Shown here in pieces: positions 26,981 to 36,317 of a stretch of DNA of 64,000 bases. Position 1 is the stretch's first letter, and each line of letters opens with the position of its first letter. The notes beneath the pieces are model-generated. The model worked only from the letters and a program-made list of their open reading frames with translations. It ran no database searches and was not told where the DNA came from. A program made the translations under genes and the position numbers. Source of the DNA: Echinicola pacifica DSM 19836 (GTDB taxonomy: Bacteria; Bacteroidota; Bacteroidia; Cytophagales; Cyclobacteriaceae); NCBI RefSeq assembly GCF_000373245.1, contig NZ_KB890750.1, positions 486,930-550,929 on the forward strand. Direction: 5' to 3'.

Positions 26981-28519
26981 ATGACACAGATGTTCTTTAA
27001 TCTATTTCGACCAACGCAGTCCAGCCTAAAAGACGAGGTGCTCTCAGGCCTTACGGTAGCATTGGCATTGGTTCCTGAAGCAGTGGCCTTTTCACTTATC
27101 GCGCAGGTATCCCCGTTGATTGGGCTTTACAGCGCATTTTTCATTGGTTTGATCACCGCCATATTGGGTGGTCGTCCGGGCATGATCTCTGGAGCTACTG
27201 GCGCCATTGCCGTGGTGGTGGTAGCCTTAGTCGTGCAGCAAGGGGTAGAGTACCTCTTTGCCGCGGTAGTCCTTATGGGCATTATTCAGGTTTTGGTGGG
27301 AGTGCTTAAACTGGGGAAACTCATTCGATTGGTACCCCATCCTGTTATGTTTGGTTTTGTCAATGGCCTTGCGGTGATCATATTCACCTCACAATTTGGA
27401 CAATTCCAGATCGAAACCAGCCCAGGACAGTATGATTGGATCACGGGCCCTCCTTTATATATTATGCTTGGTCTGGTGCTATTGACGATGGCCATCATCA
27501 AATACCTCCCTAAACTTACCAAAGTAATTCCCTCTGCCCTGGCAGCGATATTGGTGATTTCTGGAATAGTAATTTTTGGCAATATCGATACGAAGACCGT
27601 AGGTGATATGGCTTCGATCTCTGGTGGGCTTCCTGAGTTCCATATTCCTATGGTTCCATTGACCTGGGAGACCTTCATGATCATATTACCTTATTCTGGC
27701 ATTATGGCTGGCGTAGGACTGATAGAGAGCTTACTTACGCTGACCTTGGTGGATGAGATCACTGAGACCCGTGGCAATGGCAATAAGGAATGTATCGCTC
27801 AGGGTGTGGCCAATGTCACTACAGGCTTCTTTGGAGGCATGGGTGGGTGTGCCATGATCGGTCAGTCCCTCATCAATGTAAATGCTGGCGGCCGTAATCG
27901 TATTTCTGGTATCGTCGCTGCCTGCGGCTTATTGACGTTTATCCTTTTCTTCTCATCGTATATTGAGATGATCCCTATGGCGGCTTTGGTAGGCTTGATG
28001 TTTATGGTAGCCATAGGCACATTTGAGTGGGCCTCACTGAAGATCTTCAAGAAAGTACCGGTATCGGATGTCCTTGTGATGATCGTGGTGACTCTAGTGA
28101 CAGTATTCCTGCACAATCTAGCCCTGGCGGTATTAGTAGGTGTGATCATCGCAGCACTGGTTTTTGCCTGGGAAAATTCTAAAATGATCCGAGCAAGAAA
28201 AACGATGGATGGCAATGGTGTGAAGCACTATGAGATTTATGGTCCCTTATTCTTTGCTAGTGCCTTGACCTTTGGTGAGAAGTTTGATCCGCTCAACGAC
28301 CCTGATGAGATCATTATTGATTTTGCAGAAAGCAGAATCGTGGATCATTCGGGCATTGATGCGGTACATAAGGTGACCGAGAGGTATAATAAGGCGGGTA
28401 AGACCGTTTATATCCGTCACCTGAGTACCAGCTCCAAGAACCTACTAGAAAAAGCCGAAAAGATAGTCAATATCAACTATGCTGATGATGATCCGAGTTA
28501 TAAAATTGTAATGGATTAA
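26981..28519 (+). CDS. SulP-family anion transporter with STAS domain
   Basis: This inner-membrane transporter has 512 residues, with 10-14 membrane helices (residues ~15-410) and a C-terminal STAS domain (~425-510, with IIIDFAESRIVDHSG). SulP proteins carry sulfate, bicarbonate or dicarboxylates. Family motifs include ALALVPEAVAFSLIAQVSP and GGMGGCAMIGQSLINVNAGG. The substrate cannot be read from sequence; there is no carbonic anhydrase or sulfate-assimilation gene beside it. Confidence 0.93.
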   Translation: MTQMFFNLFRPTQSSLKDEVLSGLTVALALVPEAVAFSLIAQVSPLIGLYSAFFIGLITAILGGRPGMISGATGAIAVVVVALVVQQGVEYLFAAVVLMGIIQVLVGVLKLGKLIRLVPHPVMFGFVNGLAVIIFTSQFGQFQIETSPGQYDWITGPPLYIMLGLVLLTMAIIKYLPKLTKVIPSALAAILVISGIVIFGNIDTKTVGDMASISGGLPEFHIPMVPLTWETFMIILPYSGIMAGVGLIESLLTLTLVDEITETRGNGNKECIAQGVANVTTGFFGGMGGCAMIGQSLINVNAGGRNRISGIVAACGLLTFILFFSSYIEMIPMAALVGLMFMVAIGTFEWASLKIFKKVPVSDVLVMIVVTLVTVFLHNLALAVLVGVIIAALVFAWENSKMIRARKTMDGNGVKHYEIYGPLFFASALTFGEKFDPLNDPDEIIIDFAESRIVDHSGIDAVHKVTERYNKAGKTVYIRHLSTSSKNLLEKAEKIVNINYADDDPSYKIVMD

Positions 28520-28540
28520 TTTTCATTCCCAACACAGTAA

Positions 28541-28580
28541 ACGACAAAAGGCAAGAGCATAAGCTCTTGCCTTTTGTCGT
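28541..28580. terminator. Intrinsic terminator of sulP
   Basis: An 18-bp perfect stem (28541-28558 with 28563-28580) around ATAA lies 21 nt after the stop. The CTTTTGTCGTT arm gives only a moderate T tract. Confidence 0.88.
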
Positions 28581-28593
28581 TATAATTATTGAT

Positions 28594-28712
28594 GCCTAAC
28601 CCCAAGCCCCTAAAGGGCAAAATTAAACCAACCCTAGGTAAATCGTAATCAACCTAGGTGGGGTGATATTTAATTCTCATCTACCCCCAAGCCCCTAAAG
28701 GAGGCTAAAAAG
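28594..28712. repeat. Diverged solo copy of the AGGTGGGG / CCCCCTAAAGG repeat
   Basis: Two short segments with the core AAGCCCCTAAAGG flank a CCTAGGTGGGGTGA segment. The order of blocks is the same as in the 172-bp repeats at 55.7-58.5 kb. It lies between the convergent sulP and wecA-like genes. Confidence 0.6.
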
Positions 28713-28750
28713 CACTGAAAATCTTAAAGAAGGAGTTTCTTCAATTCTTA

Positions 28751-29905
28751 TTAACGTTCCAAAATAGCTTCTTTCTCCCAATTTTCACCTCTTGACCGTG
28801 GGTCTTCAGTGCTAAGCTGGAGAGACATACGCTGGGAGATCGGGGGAGTCTTGCGGACCTTGGCGCGTACCTTGCGTAAGGTCACCACATTGATCAGGCC
28901 ACCGGATGCGATGGCTAGCACAAAGATGGTCGGCAGCATAATATGGTCAGACATATTGCTGCAAGCAATCACCAAACCCAGAAACAATAACTTCACTCCT
29001 CCTAATAGCATTGCCACCTGATCATGATCATGTCCCATTCGCATGAGGAAATGGTGGATATGTGATTTGTCAGGCGAAAAAGGAGATTTACCTCTCCGAA
29101 TTCTTCTGATAAATACCCGCAAGGTATCATAAGTACACACGATCATCAAGGATAATCCTGAGGCTATCGGCGCATGGAATTTATATGTACTTTCTATGGG
29201 CAAGGCTCCATTGGCATTGATAAATATAATGGTAAGCGTGGTAATAAAACAGCCTATGGGCAGCGAGCCTGTATCTCCCATGAAGATCTTTGCCGGATGC
29301 CAATTATACACTAAAAAGGCTAAAATCCCTCCAAACATCGCCAGGCATAGCAAGCCTTCCACCTTATAGCCAGCATAAAGAAACCATACCCCAAGGAAAT
29401 TGCAAGAGATCAGACCCAAAGTGCCCGCAAGGCCATCCAAGCCATCTATCAAATTATAGGCATTCGTCAGCCCGACGAACATGAATATCGATAGGGCGTA
29501 ACTGAAGATCAGCGGCAATTCGTATATCCCCAGTAAACCGAAGAAACTGTGTATCCGAATATCTCCGAGGATCACTAAAATGGAGAAGGCACTCAGCTGC
29601 CCAATCAACTTGTGCATGGCCGACATATCCATCTTATCATCCCAAAAACCGATAAGTGTCAGCAATCCCAGGGCCACCATAATGGCATAATGACTGTGCA
29701 GACTCTCCCCCTGGAGGATATAAGCCGCACCCGCCGCAAAAGCCAACATAATTCCCAATCCCCCCATCGAGGGGACCGACTGCTTATGAATCTTCCTGCC
29801 TCCAGGCAGGTCCATAATATTATTCTTCTTGATCACTCGAATGACTAATGGGATAAGCAATAGTCCTGAAACAATGGTAAGTGCTAAAACAATGATGACT
29901 TGCAT
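28751..29905 (-). CDS. WecA/MraY-like undecaprenyl-phosphate sugar-phosphate transferase
   Basis: This 384-residue protein has about 10-11 membrane helices. It belongs to the polyprenyl-phosphate HexNAc-1-P transferase family, which starts polysaccharide repeat units on undecaprenyl phosphate. Catalytic motifs are GFWDDKMDM (first Asp pair), NAYNLIDGLDGLAG, FMGDTGSLPIG and the cytosolic SHIHHFLMRMGH loop. It is the last gene of the minus-strand polysaccharide locus and the best candidate for its initiating enzyme, though WecA-like proteins can also serve O-antigen or teichoic-type polymers. Confidence 0.92.
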   Translation of the reverse strand: MQVIIVLALTIVSGLLLIPLVIRVIKKNNIMDLPGGRKIHKQSVPSMGGLGIMLAFAAGAAYILQGESLHSHYAIMVALGLLTLIGFWDDKMDMSAMHKLIGQLSAFSILVILGDIRIHSFFGLLGIYELPLIFSYALSIFMFVGLTNAYNLIDGLDGLAGTLGLISCNFLGVWFLYAGYKVEGLLCLAMFGGILAFLVYNWHPAKIFMGDTGSLPIGCFITTLTIIFINANGALPIESTYKFHAPIASGLSLMIVCTYDTLRVFIRRIRRGKSPFSPDKSHIHHFLMRMGHDHDQVAMLLGGVKLLFLGLVIACSNMSDHIMLPTIFVLAIASGGLINVVTLRKVRAKVRKTPPISQRMSLQLSTEDPRSRGENWEKEAILER

Positions 29906-29975
29906 ACGAAATAGTAGGTTAAAAGCTAGTGGACGTATATATATAGCAAAGTAAAATATACTAGTTTACTTGATT

Positions 29976-29994
29976 CAGACAGCTTCCCTGTCTG
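29976..29994. terminator. Hairpin between yjbH and wecA-like genes
   Basis: CAGACAG/CTGTCTG forms a perfect 7-bp stem with a 5-nt loop. It lies directly behind the terminator of the YjbH pair on the minus strand. Confidence 0.45.
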
Positions 29995-30020
29995 CAAAAA
30001 TCCCAAACACCCCGTCTGGG
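29995..30020 (-). terminator. Terminator of the split yjbH genes
   Basis: On the minus strand CCCAGAC/GTTTGGG (one G-T pair) with a GGGGT loop is followed by ATTTTTG. It lies at the stop of the 381-residue gene. Confidence 0.65.
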
Positions 30021-31166
30021 TTATTTACCACGAATAAAGTGGCCATTGTATTGTCTTGTAATGTCAGAAAGTCGTGGCATGCCGGTGCGAAAAGACTGAT
30101 TTACCAGATCTTCATTATTATAACTGTACTCCCAACGGAACTCCTCCGTGGTACGTAGCTCTACTTTCCTGCCCCGAAGGATCTTACCCGGCCATAATGG
30201 GAAGGCAAATTGGAACCCTATATTCGTGCCTGCCTTGGACACTGATCCAAATAAGCCGATATCTACATTCCCAAACTGCTTGATCATATCCAGTCTGGCC
30301 CCGATATCCTCATACAAAAACTGCCCGGCCGTAAGCTTCAGGGACACATCCTCTATAGGCGTGCGGTATTCCACATCTGCCGTAAGCATAAGGTCATCCA
30401 TCACCTCAGTATAGAACTTCCCATCCTGAATATGATAATAGCCCGTAAGTGCCAGCTCTGCGCCAAAGCTCCAGCGACCATTTATCGGAGCAAACCGATA
30501 CTGGAGATCCCCGCCATACCTATTATTAAAGAAGGTACCTAAGCTCAAAAAGGCATAATGGCTGCGGGCTAAATGTCGAAAAATGGACAGCTGACTGGGC
30601 GCCAGGCGTGGCTGGAGGTCCTGAGCATCTAGGGAATTCTGGATCGGAATCAATAAACCAGACTGCAAGCTGATCCCCTCCATGAAGTACCATCGTGTAT
30701 CTAAAATCAAACTCGTCTTTGCCCGTACGGGCTTATCATAATAGCCAAAATTAGCCGCTATACTGGGCACCAGACGAATGTGGAACCGGTAATCCGAAAA
30801 CTTATTATTGGCCTTGAAATAGCGGTAATCCTCCCGAGTCAGCTCCGCAGTCCAGGACCGGTCGGCGGCATACTCTCCCATGGGCTGATTATGATATAAT
30901 GGCACATAAGACAGCCCCGCAGGACTATATTGCTCCAAAATCCGACTGGCATACTCCATGCTATGTATGGGATTCCGGAATTCCCTATGCTCAAAAAACA
31001 CCTGGAGACTGTCCCCCCGTTCCCGAATATGAACCTGCTCAAATCCCTGATGGTAAAGCGCCTTCTCTAAGTCTGCCAGGGACACCTGCTCCTGTCCAAA
31101 AACCCTTCCTCCCAAAGCCAACAGCAGGAAACTGGAAGCGATCATCACTCTAATGCTTCCTCTCAT
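30021..31166 (-). CDS. YjbH-like protein, C-terminal half
   Basis: This 381-residue protein has a signal peptide (residues 1-24, ending VFG) and a beta-rich body ending in FPLWPGKILRGRKVELRTTEEFRWEY. That end resembles the C-terminal barrel segment of YjbH, an outer-membrane protein of exopolysaccharide loci. In gammaproteobacteria YjbH is one ~700-residue protein. Here the N-terminal half is a separate gene overlapping this one by 17 nt. Both halves have their own signal peptide, so this is a gene split or an ancestral two-subunit form rather than a frameshift. It is inferred to act in polysaccharide export or surface attachment. Confidence 0.7.
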   Translation of the reverse strand: MRGSIRVMIASSFLLLALGGRVFGQEQVSLADLEKALYHQGFEQVHIRERGDSLQVFFEHREFRNPIHSMEYASRILEQYSPAGLSYVPLYHNQPMGEYAADRSWTAELTREDYRYFKANNKFSDYRFHIRLVPSIAANFGYYDKPVRAKTSLILDTRWYFMEGISLQSGLLIPIQNSLDAQDLQPRLAPSQLSIFRHLARSHYAFLSLGTFFNNRYGGDLQYRFAPINGRWSFGAELALTGYYHIQDGKFYTEVMDDLMLTADVEYRTPIEDVSLKLTAGQFLYEDIGARLDMIKQFGNVDIGLFGSVSKAGTNIGFQFAFPLWPGKILRGRKVELRTTEEFRWEYSYNNEDLVNQSFRTGMPRLSDITRQYNGHFIRGK

Positions 31167-31977
31167 ATGCCCTCAGCTCTTTAGGTTTGAAATCTAATGA
31201 AAACTGCATGGCGATATTAAATGCCAGCTTCTTACCCTCAAAGGTATAGGCATTGACGCTGAGCCAATCCTGAATATCTACAAAAACCCCTGCATTAATC
31301 GTATTGGTATTGTACTCGACCATAAGTCCTGCCCAGTCCAATGGCTTCACAGACATCCCCCCAAACGGCCCTACCAGATAATCCACCCCGAAGAAGGAAT
31401 CTTTCTTGGCAAAGCTATATTTTGGACCATCCCCTGTACGATTCTTCTTGATCATATAGGGAGAACCATAGCCAGCGGTGAACTGCAGCATCCAGCTTTT
31501 CAGGGCTATATTCTTGGTCAGGACCAAATAATCTTGCGACATAAAGGGAGCATTAGATCCTGGAGGTGTGATGGCCAGCACGATCGAAGGCCAATATTTA
31601 TTCTCCTCCTTCAGCCGAAACCGAAAATCTACCTGCCGATCCCCTATCCCAATCCTATCCCTCAGGCTCGGACGGTAGGTTACAGTAAAATTCACCTCCA
31701 TAAATCGTGTGAGCCCCGCCCGCACATTATAGAAGTTTAGCGTATTGAGCGATATGGGGGTATTGGCTCCTGGATTGATATCCTTAGAGTACACCCGTGG
31801 AATATACCCAAAGGACAGCCCCAGTCGCTTCTCCTCGTTCCAGGAAGCGGAGGGACTCGTCATGTAGCCCGGCTTTCCCAAAAAATTCACCTGTGCCTTA
31901 GCCTTTTCACTGCCTATGCCCAGCAATAATGGTACGCCGAGCAGGAGGCAGTAATATATTTTTCGAATCGAAATCAT
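31150..31977 (-). CDS. YjbH-like protein, N-terminal half
   Basis: This 275-residue protein has a signal peptide (residues 1-28, ending KAQ). Beta strands typical of YjbH follow: LGKPGYMTSPSA near the start, then FRFRLKEENKYWPSIVLAITPPG and SQDYLVLTKN. An even barrel-like strand pattern continues to the end. It overlaps the C-terminal-half gene by 17 nt, so the two should be made in equal amounts. The YjbE, YjbF and YjbG partners are not seen in the window. Confidence 0.7.
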   Translation of the reverse strand: MISIRKIYYCLLLGVPLLLGIGSEKAKAQVNFLGKPGYMTSPSASWNEEKRLGLSFGYIPRVYSKDINPGANTPISLNTLNFYNVRAGLTRFMEVNFTVTYRPSLRDRIGIGDRQVDFRFRLKEENKYWPSIVLAITPPGSNAPFMSQDYLVLTKNIALKSWMLQFTAGYGSPYMIKKNRTGDGPKYSFAKKDSFFGVDYLVGPFGGMSVKPLDWAGLMVEYNTNTINAGVFVDIQDWLSVNAYTFEGKKLAFNIAMQFSLDFKPKELRAYERKH

Positions 31978-32538
31978 TAAAAATTAAAGGTTTGGCAGTA
32001 AAAATTCAAAAATGAAATTGCAATGCTCACTTAATGTCTTGGATGATAGTTAGTATTCTGATGACAGATCATCCTTCAGAAGAAGGATTTTCATTCCCTA
32101 GCTCAGCCCTTCTCGGGGAGGCTACTAGGATAAATGGGTATAAAAATTCAGCATAGATCATCCCTGGATGAATTTTAGTATTGGAGTGTAGTTTTTTTTA
32201 TTCATTAGGGTAATCACAACTTTTTGCATGATTTGTAATTATCTCAGCCTTATAACCTGTTGGTTTATCTGTGCCTTTCCCTATGGAAATAGCAGAAAAT
32301 GAAGGTCATAAAAGGTGATGGAGATGGAAAAAAATAAGGTAGTAAGCCCTGATGAGGTAAGTTGCGGTGCTTTCCCGGGGAAAACTTTCGTCTCCCCGGG
32401 AAAGTACACTGCAACAAAAAAATGTACATCAAAACATCTTTTACTCCGGATCAGCCCTCAGATACGCTATCCTGTGCACGGTATGCAGCAGTCCAGCTCA
32501 AATGCAGGCATTCGGATTAACTACCTTGGTGTTAGGGA
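31978..32538. other. Intergenic region with a strong hairpin
   Basis: No gene is seen in 560 bp. It holds the hairpin at 32361-32415 (separate entry), the 3' flank of the coiled-coil lipoprotein gene and presumably the promoter of the yjbH pair. No clear promoter boxes are visible. Confidence 0.45.
32361..32415. ncRNA. Strong GC-rich hairpin, unknown role
   Basis: CTTTCCCGGGGA (32370-32381) pairs perfectly with 32393-32404, and outer segments GTG/CAC and GTTGC/GCAAC extend the stem. Total pairing is about 20 bp around an 11-nt loop. No T tract follows on the plus strand, and the minus-strand exit is not T-rich, so it is not a plain terminator. Confidence 0.4.
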
Positions 32539-33624
32539 TCAGCTTCCTGAGCCCTGATTATGACAAGCTGCCAAAGCCTTTTTCAACACTTTGTCTGCAG
32601 CAAATACACATTTCTCGAATTCCATTTGAATTTCATAGATACACTCGTCACGTGCTTCGATAGCATCAAGTTTCTCCTGAAGAAGGGCCACTTTCAGCAT
32701 CGCTTCACTGCGCTCATACCAAAGGTCGATCTGCTGTCTGCCATACACGGCATAGATGATGGTAAAATACTTCAATACTGCACCCAGCTCTGGGCTGAAC
32801 TTACCGATCTGATCTGCTACGCCATTCAGCGCCAATACAGTGATCTTCAAAGTGGCAATTCTCTCTTTACGCTCTTTATCCAGCTTAGCCATACGTGAAT
32901 CATAACGATCCTCAGCATCCTCTACTCTGCGCTCATAATTCTTCTGCGCTTTAGCGACTGCCTCGTCACGCTGCTTCATTAGGTTTTCCACTTTCTTATC
33001 GTAAGCTTTGATCGCTGCTCCTTGGCATGGGCCAAATTCTGCTGCATAATCACGCTTTACGGTACTTTCAGAAGGGAATTCCTTGTTTAGCTCAGCACTT
33101 GGAAGTTGGATATCCTTATCTAAGAAGCTATAATCCTCAGAATAATTTACCTTAGGCAAAAGCGCAATGATACTTCCTGGAGCAGAGGCCAGGTGATCCT
33201 GAAGTTCCTTATATATGCCAGTAAGTGGCTTAGAAGGATCAAGAATCGCATCGATGGTCGCTTCATCCAAGGTCTTAGCACTTTCTCTGATTTCAGCAGA
33301 GAAGCCATTAGAATAATCAAGGATATCGTCTAGGCTACCTTTAGTGCCTGCATTGATATCACCCTCGCTACCCGCATTGATCAGATCATCCAATACCGAA
33401 GTGGTGGATGGAGAGGTCACTACTTCGCCGAGCTCAGGCTCTATAATCACTGGATCTGGATCTTCAACATCCGGTAAATCCGGTACCGCCTCAAACTCCT
33501 CTTCCTGAAATTGGTAAGGGTCTAAGGTCTCTTCGTCTTTGTTGCTACAATTGCTGAGGAATAATACCACCAGCAAGAAGCATAGGCCCGTGAGCCCTCG
33601 CCGTAAACTTTGGTTCATTTTCAT
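32539..33624 (-). CDS. Coiled-coil lipoprotein of unknown function
   Basis: This 361-residue protein has lipobox Cys C26 (FLSNC) and an acidic, Pro-rich stretch (~35-70). A middle region of about 130 residues follows, then a highly charged coiled coil (~210-265, with KQRDEAVAKAQKNYERR) and a C-terminal helix. Four Cys residues lie in the C-terminal half (FGPCQGA, DECIYE, EKCVFA, AACHN), so disulfides are likely. It sits inside the polysaccharide locus between a glycosyltransferase and the YjbH pair. A role as a periplasmic spacer or export accessory is inferred only. Confidence 0.7.
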   Translation of the reverse strand: MKMNQSLRRGLTGLCFLLVVLFLSNCSNKDEETLDPYQFQEEEFEAVPDLPDVEDPDPVIIEPELGEVVTSPSTTSVLDDLINAGSEGDINAGTKGSLDDILDYSNGFSAEIRESAKTLDEATIDAILDPSKPLTGIYKELQDHLASAPGSIIALLPKVNYSEDYSFLDKDIQLPSAELNKEFPSESTVKRDYAAEFGPCQGAAIKAYDKKVENLMKQRDEAVAKAQKNYERRVEDAEDRYDSRMAKLDKERKERIATLKITVLALNGVADQIGKFSPELGAVLKYFTIIYAVYGRQQIDLWYERSEAMLKVALLQEKLDAIEARDECIYEIQMEFEKCVFAADKVLKKALAACHNQGSGS

Positions 33625-33976
33625 ACTTTATTGGTTTTGATGTTATAAAAAAGGTTTGTGTTGTTCTTTAAGTAATTAGGGAATAAAATACCTGCTTCAA
33701 AGGCCCTCCTCATTCTTCACTAAAACCCCAGTAAATCAACCGCTTCCATGCTCAAACTACGCCTTAGTTTATTTCCAAATCCTAGTGGATTATCAATAAA
33801 ATTATACGCCAAAATAGCTTTTGAAAACATTAATTTACGGAATTATGCCTTTTATATTTAATCGCTCTTCTAAAAGGAAAAATATCCTCAAAAATTCAAT
33901 TAAAAATACAATTAGCCAAGTGAATTACCAAGTATTTCTAAGAATTATCCCTTAGAATAATGAATAAATAAATTGC
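33625..33976. other. AT-rich intergenic region
   Basis: This 350-bp AT-rich spacer lies between the glycosyltransferase gene and the coiled-coil lipoprotein gene. I see no gene and no convincing promoter boxes. It must contain the lipoprotein promoter if that gene is transcribed separately. Confidence 0.4.
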
Positions 33977-34732
33977 TTACCACATAGCCGGTACAAACTC
34001 CAATACCTTATTAAAATACCGGCTATAGAGATGTAAATAATTGGTATATACACCATTATGACGGCAGGCACGGAGATTCTCCTGATTGATCGTCCAGTTA
34101 TTCTTCAGGTATTGGGTACTCACGCCACCGGTGCGCATCTTCAGAATATCCAAAGGCAGGTATTCATAGCTAAGGTGGTTTTTATAGAGAAAACGCAGGA
34201 GCAATTCAAAATCGGCCGCTATGCGATAATCCGTCCTATAATACCCAAATTCCTCAAAGAACTTATGGTAAGTGAAGAAAGTCGGATGAGCGGGCATCAC
34301 TCCTTTTTTGAAGAGGTTATGGTGAAATTTCTTAGAAGAATAATACCGTACCGTCTTCTCCAGATTTTCTGGAGATACAAAGCGCACATCAGCATAGACG
34401 CTATCCTTACCTGAGGTATGGAAGCATTCCACCACCTTGGAGATGGCATCGTCACGATGATAAAAATCATCCGAATTGATGATCCCCACGATATCGCCAG
34501 TGGCGAGCCTTATCCCCTTATTCATGGCATCGTATAGGCCGTTATCTGGTTCTGAAATCCACTGATCCACCCGCCCTTCATTGGCGCGGATGATGTCTAG
34601 TGTGCCGTCCGTGGAACCACCGTCCACGATAATGTACTCGATATCATCATACAGCTGACGTGTCACGCTGTCGATGGTATCTTGAAGAGTCGCTGCTGAA
34701 TTATAGCAGGCAGTTATTAAAGATACTTTCAT
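33977..34732 (-). CDS. Family 2 glycosyltransferase (WcaE-like)
   Basis: This cytosolic GT-A glycosyltransferase has 251 residues and adds one sugar to the lipid-linked repeat unit. The N terminus is SLITACYNSAATLQDTIDSV. The DGGSTDGT motif and the metal-binding NSDDFY near residue 85 are present, and the stretch SEPDNGLYDAMNKGI is typical of WcaE-type enzymes. The donor sugar cannot be told from sequence. Confidence 0.9.
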   Translation of the reverse strand: MKVSLITACYNSAATLQDTIDSVTRQLYDDIEYIIVDGGSTDGTLDIIRANEGRVDQWISEPDNGLYDAMNKGIRLATGDIVGIINSDDFYHRDDAISKVVECFHTSGKDSVYADVRFVSPENLEKTVRYYSSKKFHHNLFKKGVMPAHPTFFTYHKFFEEFGYYRTDYRIAADFELLLRFLYKNHLSYEYLPLDILKMRTGGVSTQYLKNNWTINQENLRACRHNGVYTNYLHLYSRYFNKVLEFVPAMW

Positions 34733-34828
34733 GGTGTGTGTGTGGTAAAAATGTGTTAGATCAAATAGTACACCCTGAGATCGCCAAATAATAAGTAAAA
34801 GAATATAAGGCGTATTTTGGGCAAAACG

Positions 34829-35590
34829 TTAAATCTCCCCCTTTAGCCTGTAGTAGAGGAGACCCAACCACTCCTTCAGCAAGGTCTCCCAGGTCTGCAA
34901 ACTCTGCATGCTTGGGATAAATGCATAAATCAGTGGCTTTGGACTCCGGCTCTCCAGAGGATCCGTAGCGAAGGTTTCTACCCGAAACCCTTGCTTTTCG
35001 AAACACATCCTGGCCCGGTGCAGATGATAGCCCGAACTCACCAGGATGATATCTTTGGCCCAGTTATTTTGCTGAAAAATATCGCTGCAATAACGGGCAT
35101 TCTGTGCGGTATTCGTTGACTGTGGCTCCGTCACTATGCGCTCAGGAAACAAACCTAAATTGGTCAAAAATGCTTTAATATGTCTGGACTCTGAAGCGAT
35201 GGCCGGCCCATACAGGGAACCACCACTGAGTACTAATGTGCTATTTCCGGAGGCTTTCATTAATTTCATAGCCCCCATCAATCGATCTCCCGCCTTAAAA
35301 AACACTGGTCGATCCAACTCCGGCAGTGACTCGGCCATCCCGCCAAGCACAACAATCGGCCGCCCATTCACCTGTACCTCATCCACCTGCTGCAGGCCCT
35401 CTTCCCAGACTTTGGCCACCTGCATGGACATAAATGGATTCGTAAAAAACACCAAAATCCCCAATGCAAGCCAACACAGCCTATTCTTCACCAGGCGATT
35501 TCTAAACCCTATGCTCAACAGCAAAACCATGATCGCCCAACATAACGGGTTCATCAAGGCAATCACAAATTTATCAAACCAAAACGGCAA
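34829..35590 (-). CDS. YdcF/SanA-like DUF218 protein
   Basis: This 253-residue protein has two N-terminal membrane helices (~10-28 and 35-50) and a DUF218 domain. Motifs are VVLGGMAE, VLSGGS and ERIVTEPQSTNTAQNARYC. Family members are linked to envelope integrity and cell-wall or exopolysaccharide metabolism, but the reaction is not known. It lies within the polysaccharide locus, 55 nt downstream of the WcaF-like gene. Confidence 0.87.
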   Translation of the reverse strand: MPFWFDKFVIALMNPLCWAIMVLLLSIGFRNRLVKNRLCWLALGILVFFTNPFMSMQVAKVWEEGLQQVDEVQVNGRPIVVLGGMAESLPELDRPVFFKAGDRLMGAMKLMKASGNSTLVLSGGSLYGPAIASESRHIKAFLTNLGLFPERIVTEPQSTNTAQNARYCSDIFQQNNWAKDIILVSSGYHLHRARMCFEKQGFRVETFATDPLESRSPKPLIYAFIPSMQSLQTWETLLKEWLGLLYYRLKGEI

Positions 35591-35645
35591 GGAATAACGG
35601 AATTAAAGGAAGGTGAAGGATTAAAATAGTATTCTAGTATTACTT

Positions 35646-36209
35646 TTAATTATAGGCAAGCTGATTACTTGAATGACGCTCTCTCACTATTTTTGCTGGG
35701 TTACCTTGATAAATAGTATTAGGATCAAGTGAACTCGTAGCAACAGAACCAACCGTTAAAATCGCATGAGAATGAATTGTAACTCCAGGGCATACAATCG
35801 ACTTGGCACCGATCCAAGCCCCTTCCTGGATATTAATCTCCCCCAGCATTAAATCAAAAGTGTCTTTTTTGTAATTATGGTTGCCACATAATAGCATGGC
35901 TTGCTGAGAAATACATACGTGATCATCTATATTTACTTGAGCCAAGTTATCAATCCAAACTTTCTCTCCTATCCAAACATGATTTCCTATTGTCAGGAAC
36001 CAAGGATATTTAATATTTACGTGTGGCTTGAAAATCACCCCAGTACCCACAGATGAACCAAACCACTTCAATAATTTAGCTTTAAAACTATTGGGATAAG
36101 GAAAACTAGTATTAAAAAAAAGGCGATTGATTAAATACCATACGATCAATTTCACCTTATTTCCTGGCTTATAGGCTGTATTAGAATATAGGTCTAAACG
36201 AGTTTTCAT
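35646..36209 (-). CDS. WcaF-like acetyltransferase
   Basis: This 187-residue protein has a left-handed beta-helix acyltransferase fold, with hexapeptide repeats from ~70 to 170 (IGNHVWIGEKVWI, GAWIGAKSIVCPGVTIHSHAILTVGSV). The N terminus (NKVKLIVWYLINRLFF...) is typical of putative colanic-acid acetyltransferases. It is predicted to add O-acetyl groups to the polysaccharide from acetyl-CoA. Confidence 0.88.
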   Translation of the reverse strand: MKTRLDLYSNTAYKPGNKVKLIVWYLINRLFFNTSFPYPNSFKAKLLKWFGSSVGTGVIFKPHVNIKYPWFLTIGNHVWIGEKVWIDNLAQVNIDDHVCISQQAMLLCGNHNYKKDTFDLMLGEINIQEGAWIGAKSIVCPGVTIHSHAILTVGSVATSSLDPNTIYQGNPAKIVRERHSSNQLAYN

Positions 36210-36317
36210 CAGTTAATCTAAATAAACAAAATCAGGCTTATCACCTTTACCAAGTACCCAAGAGTATAATTCTACAAAACATTTACTACCATCCCTTTTA
36301 ACATGGGTAAATATATG

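Noticed and set aside
31150-31166. Split YjbH as a frameshift pseudogene
   Set aside because: The second half has its own start and a clear signal peptide, so it is a real separate gene.
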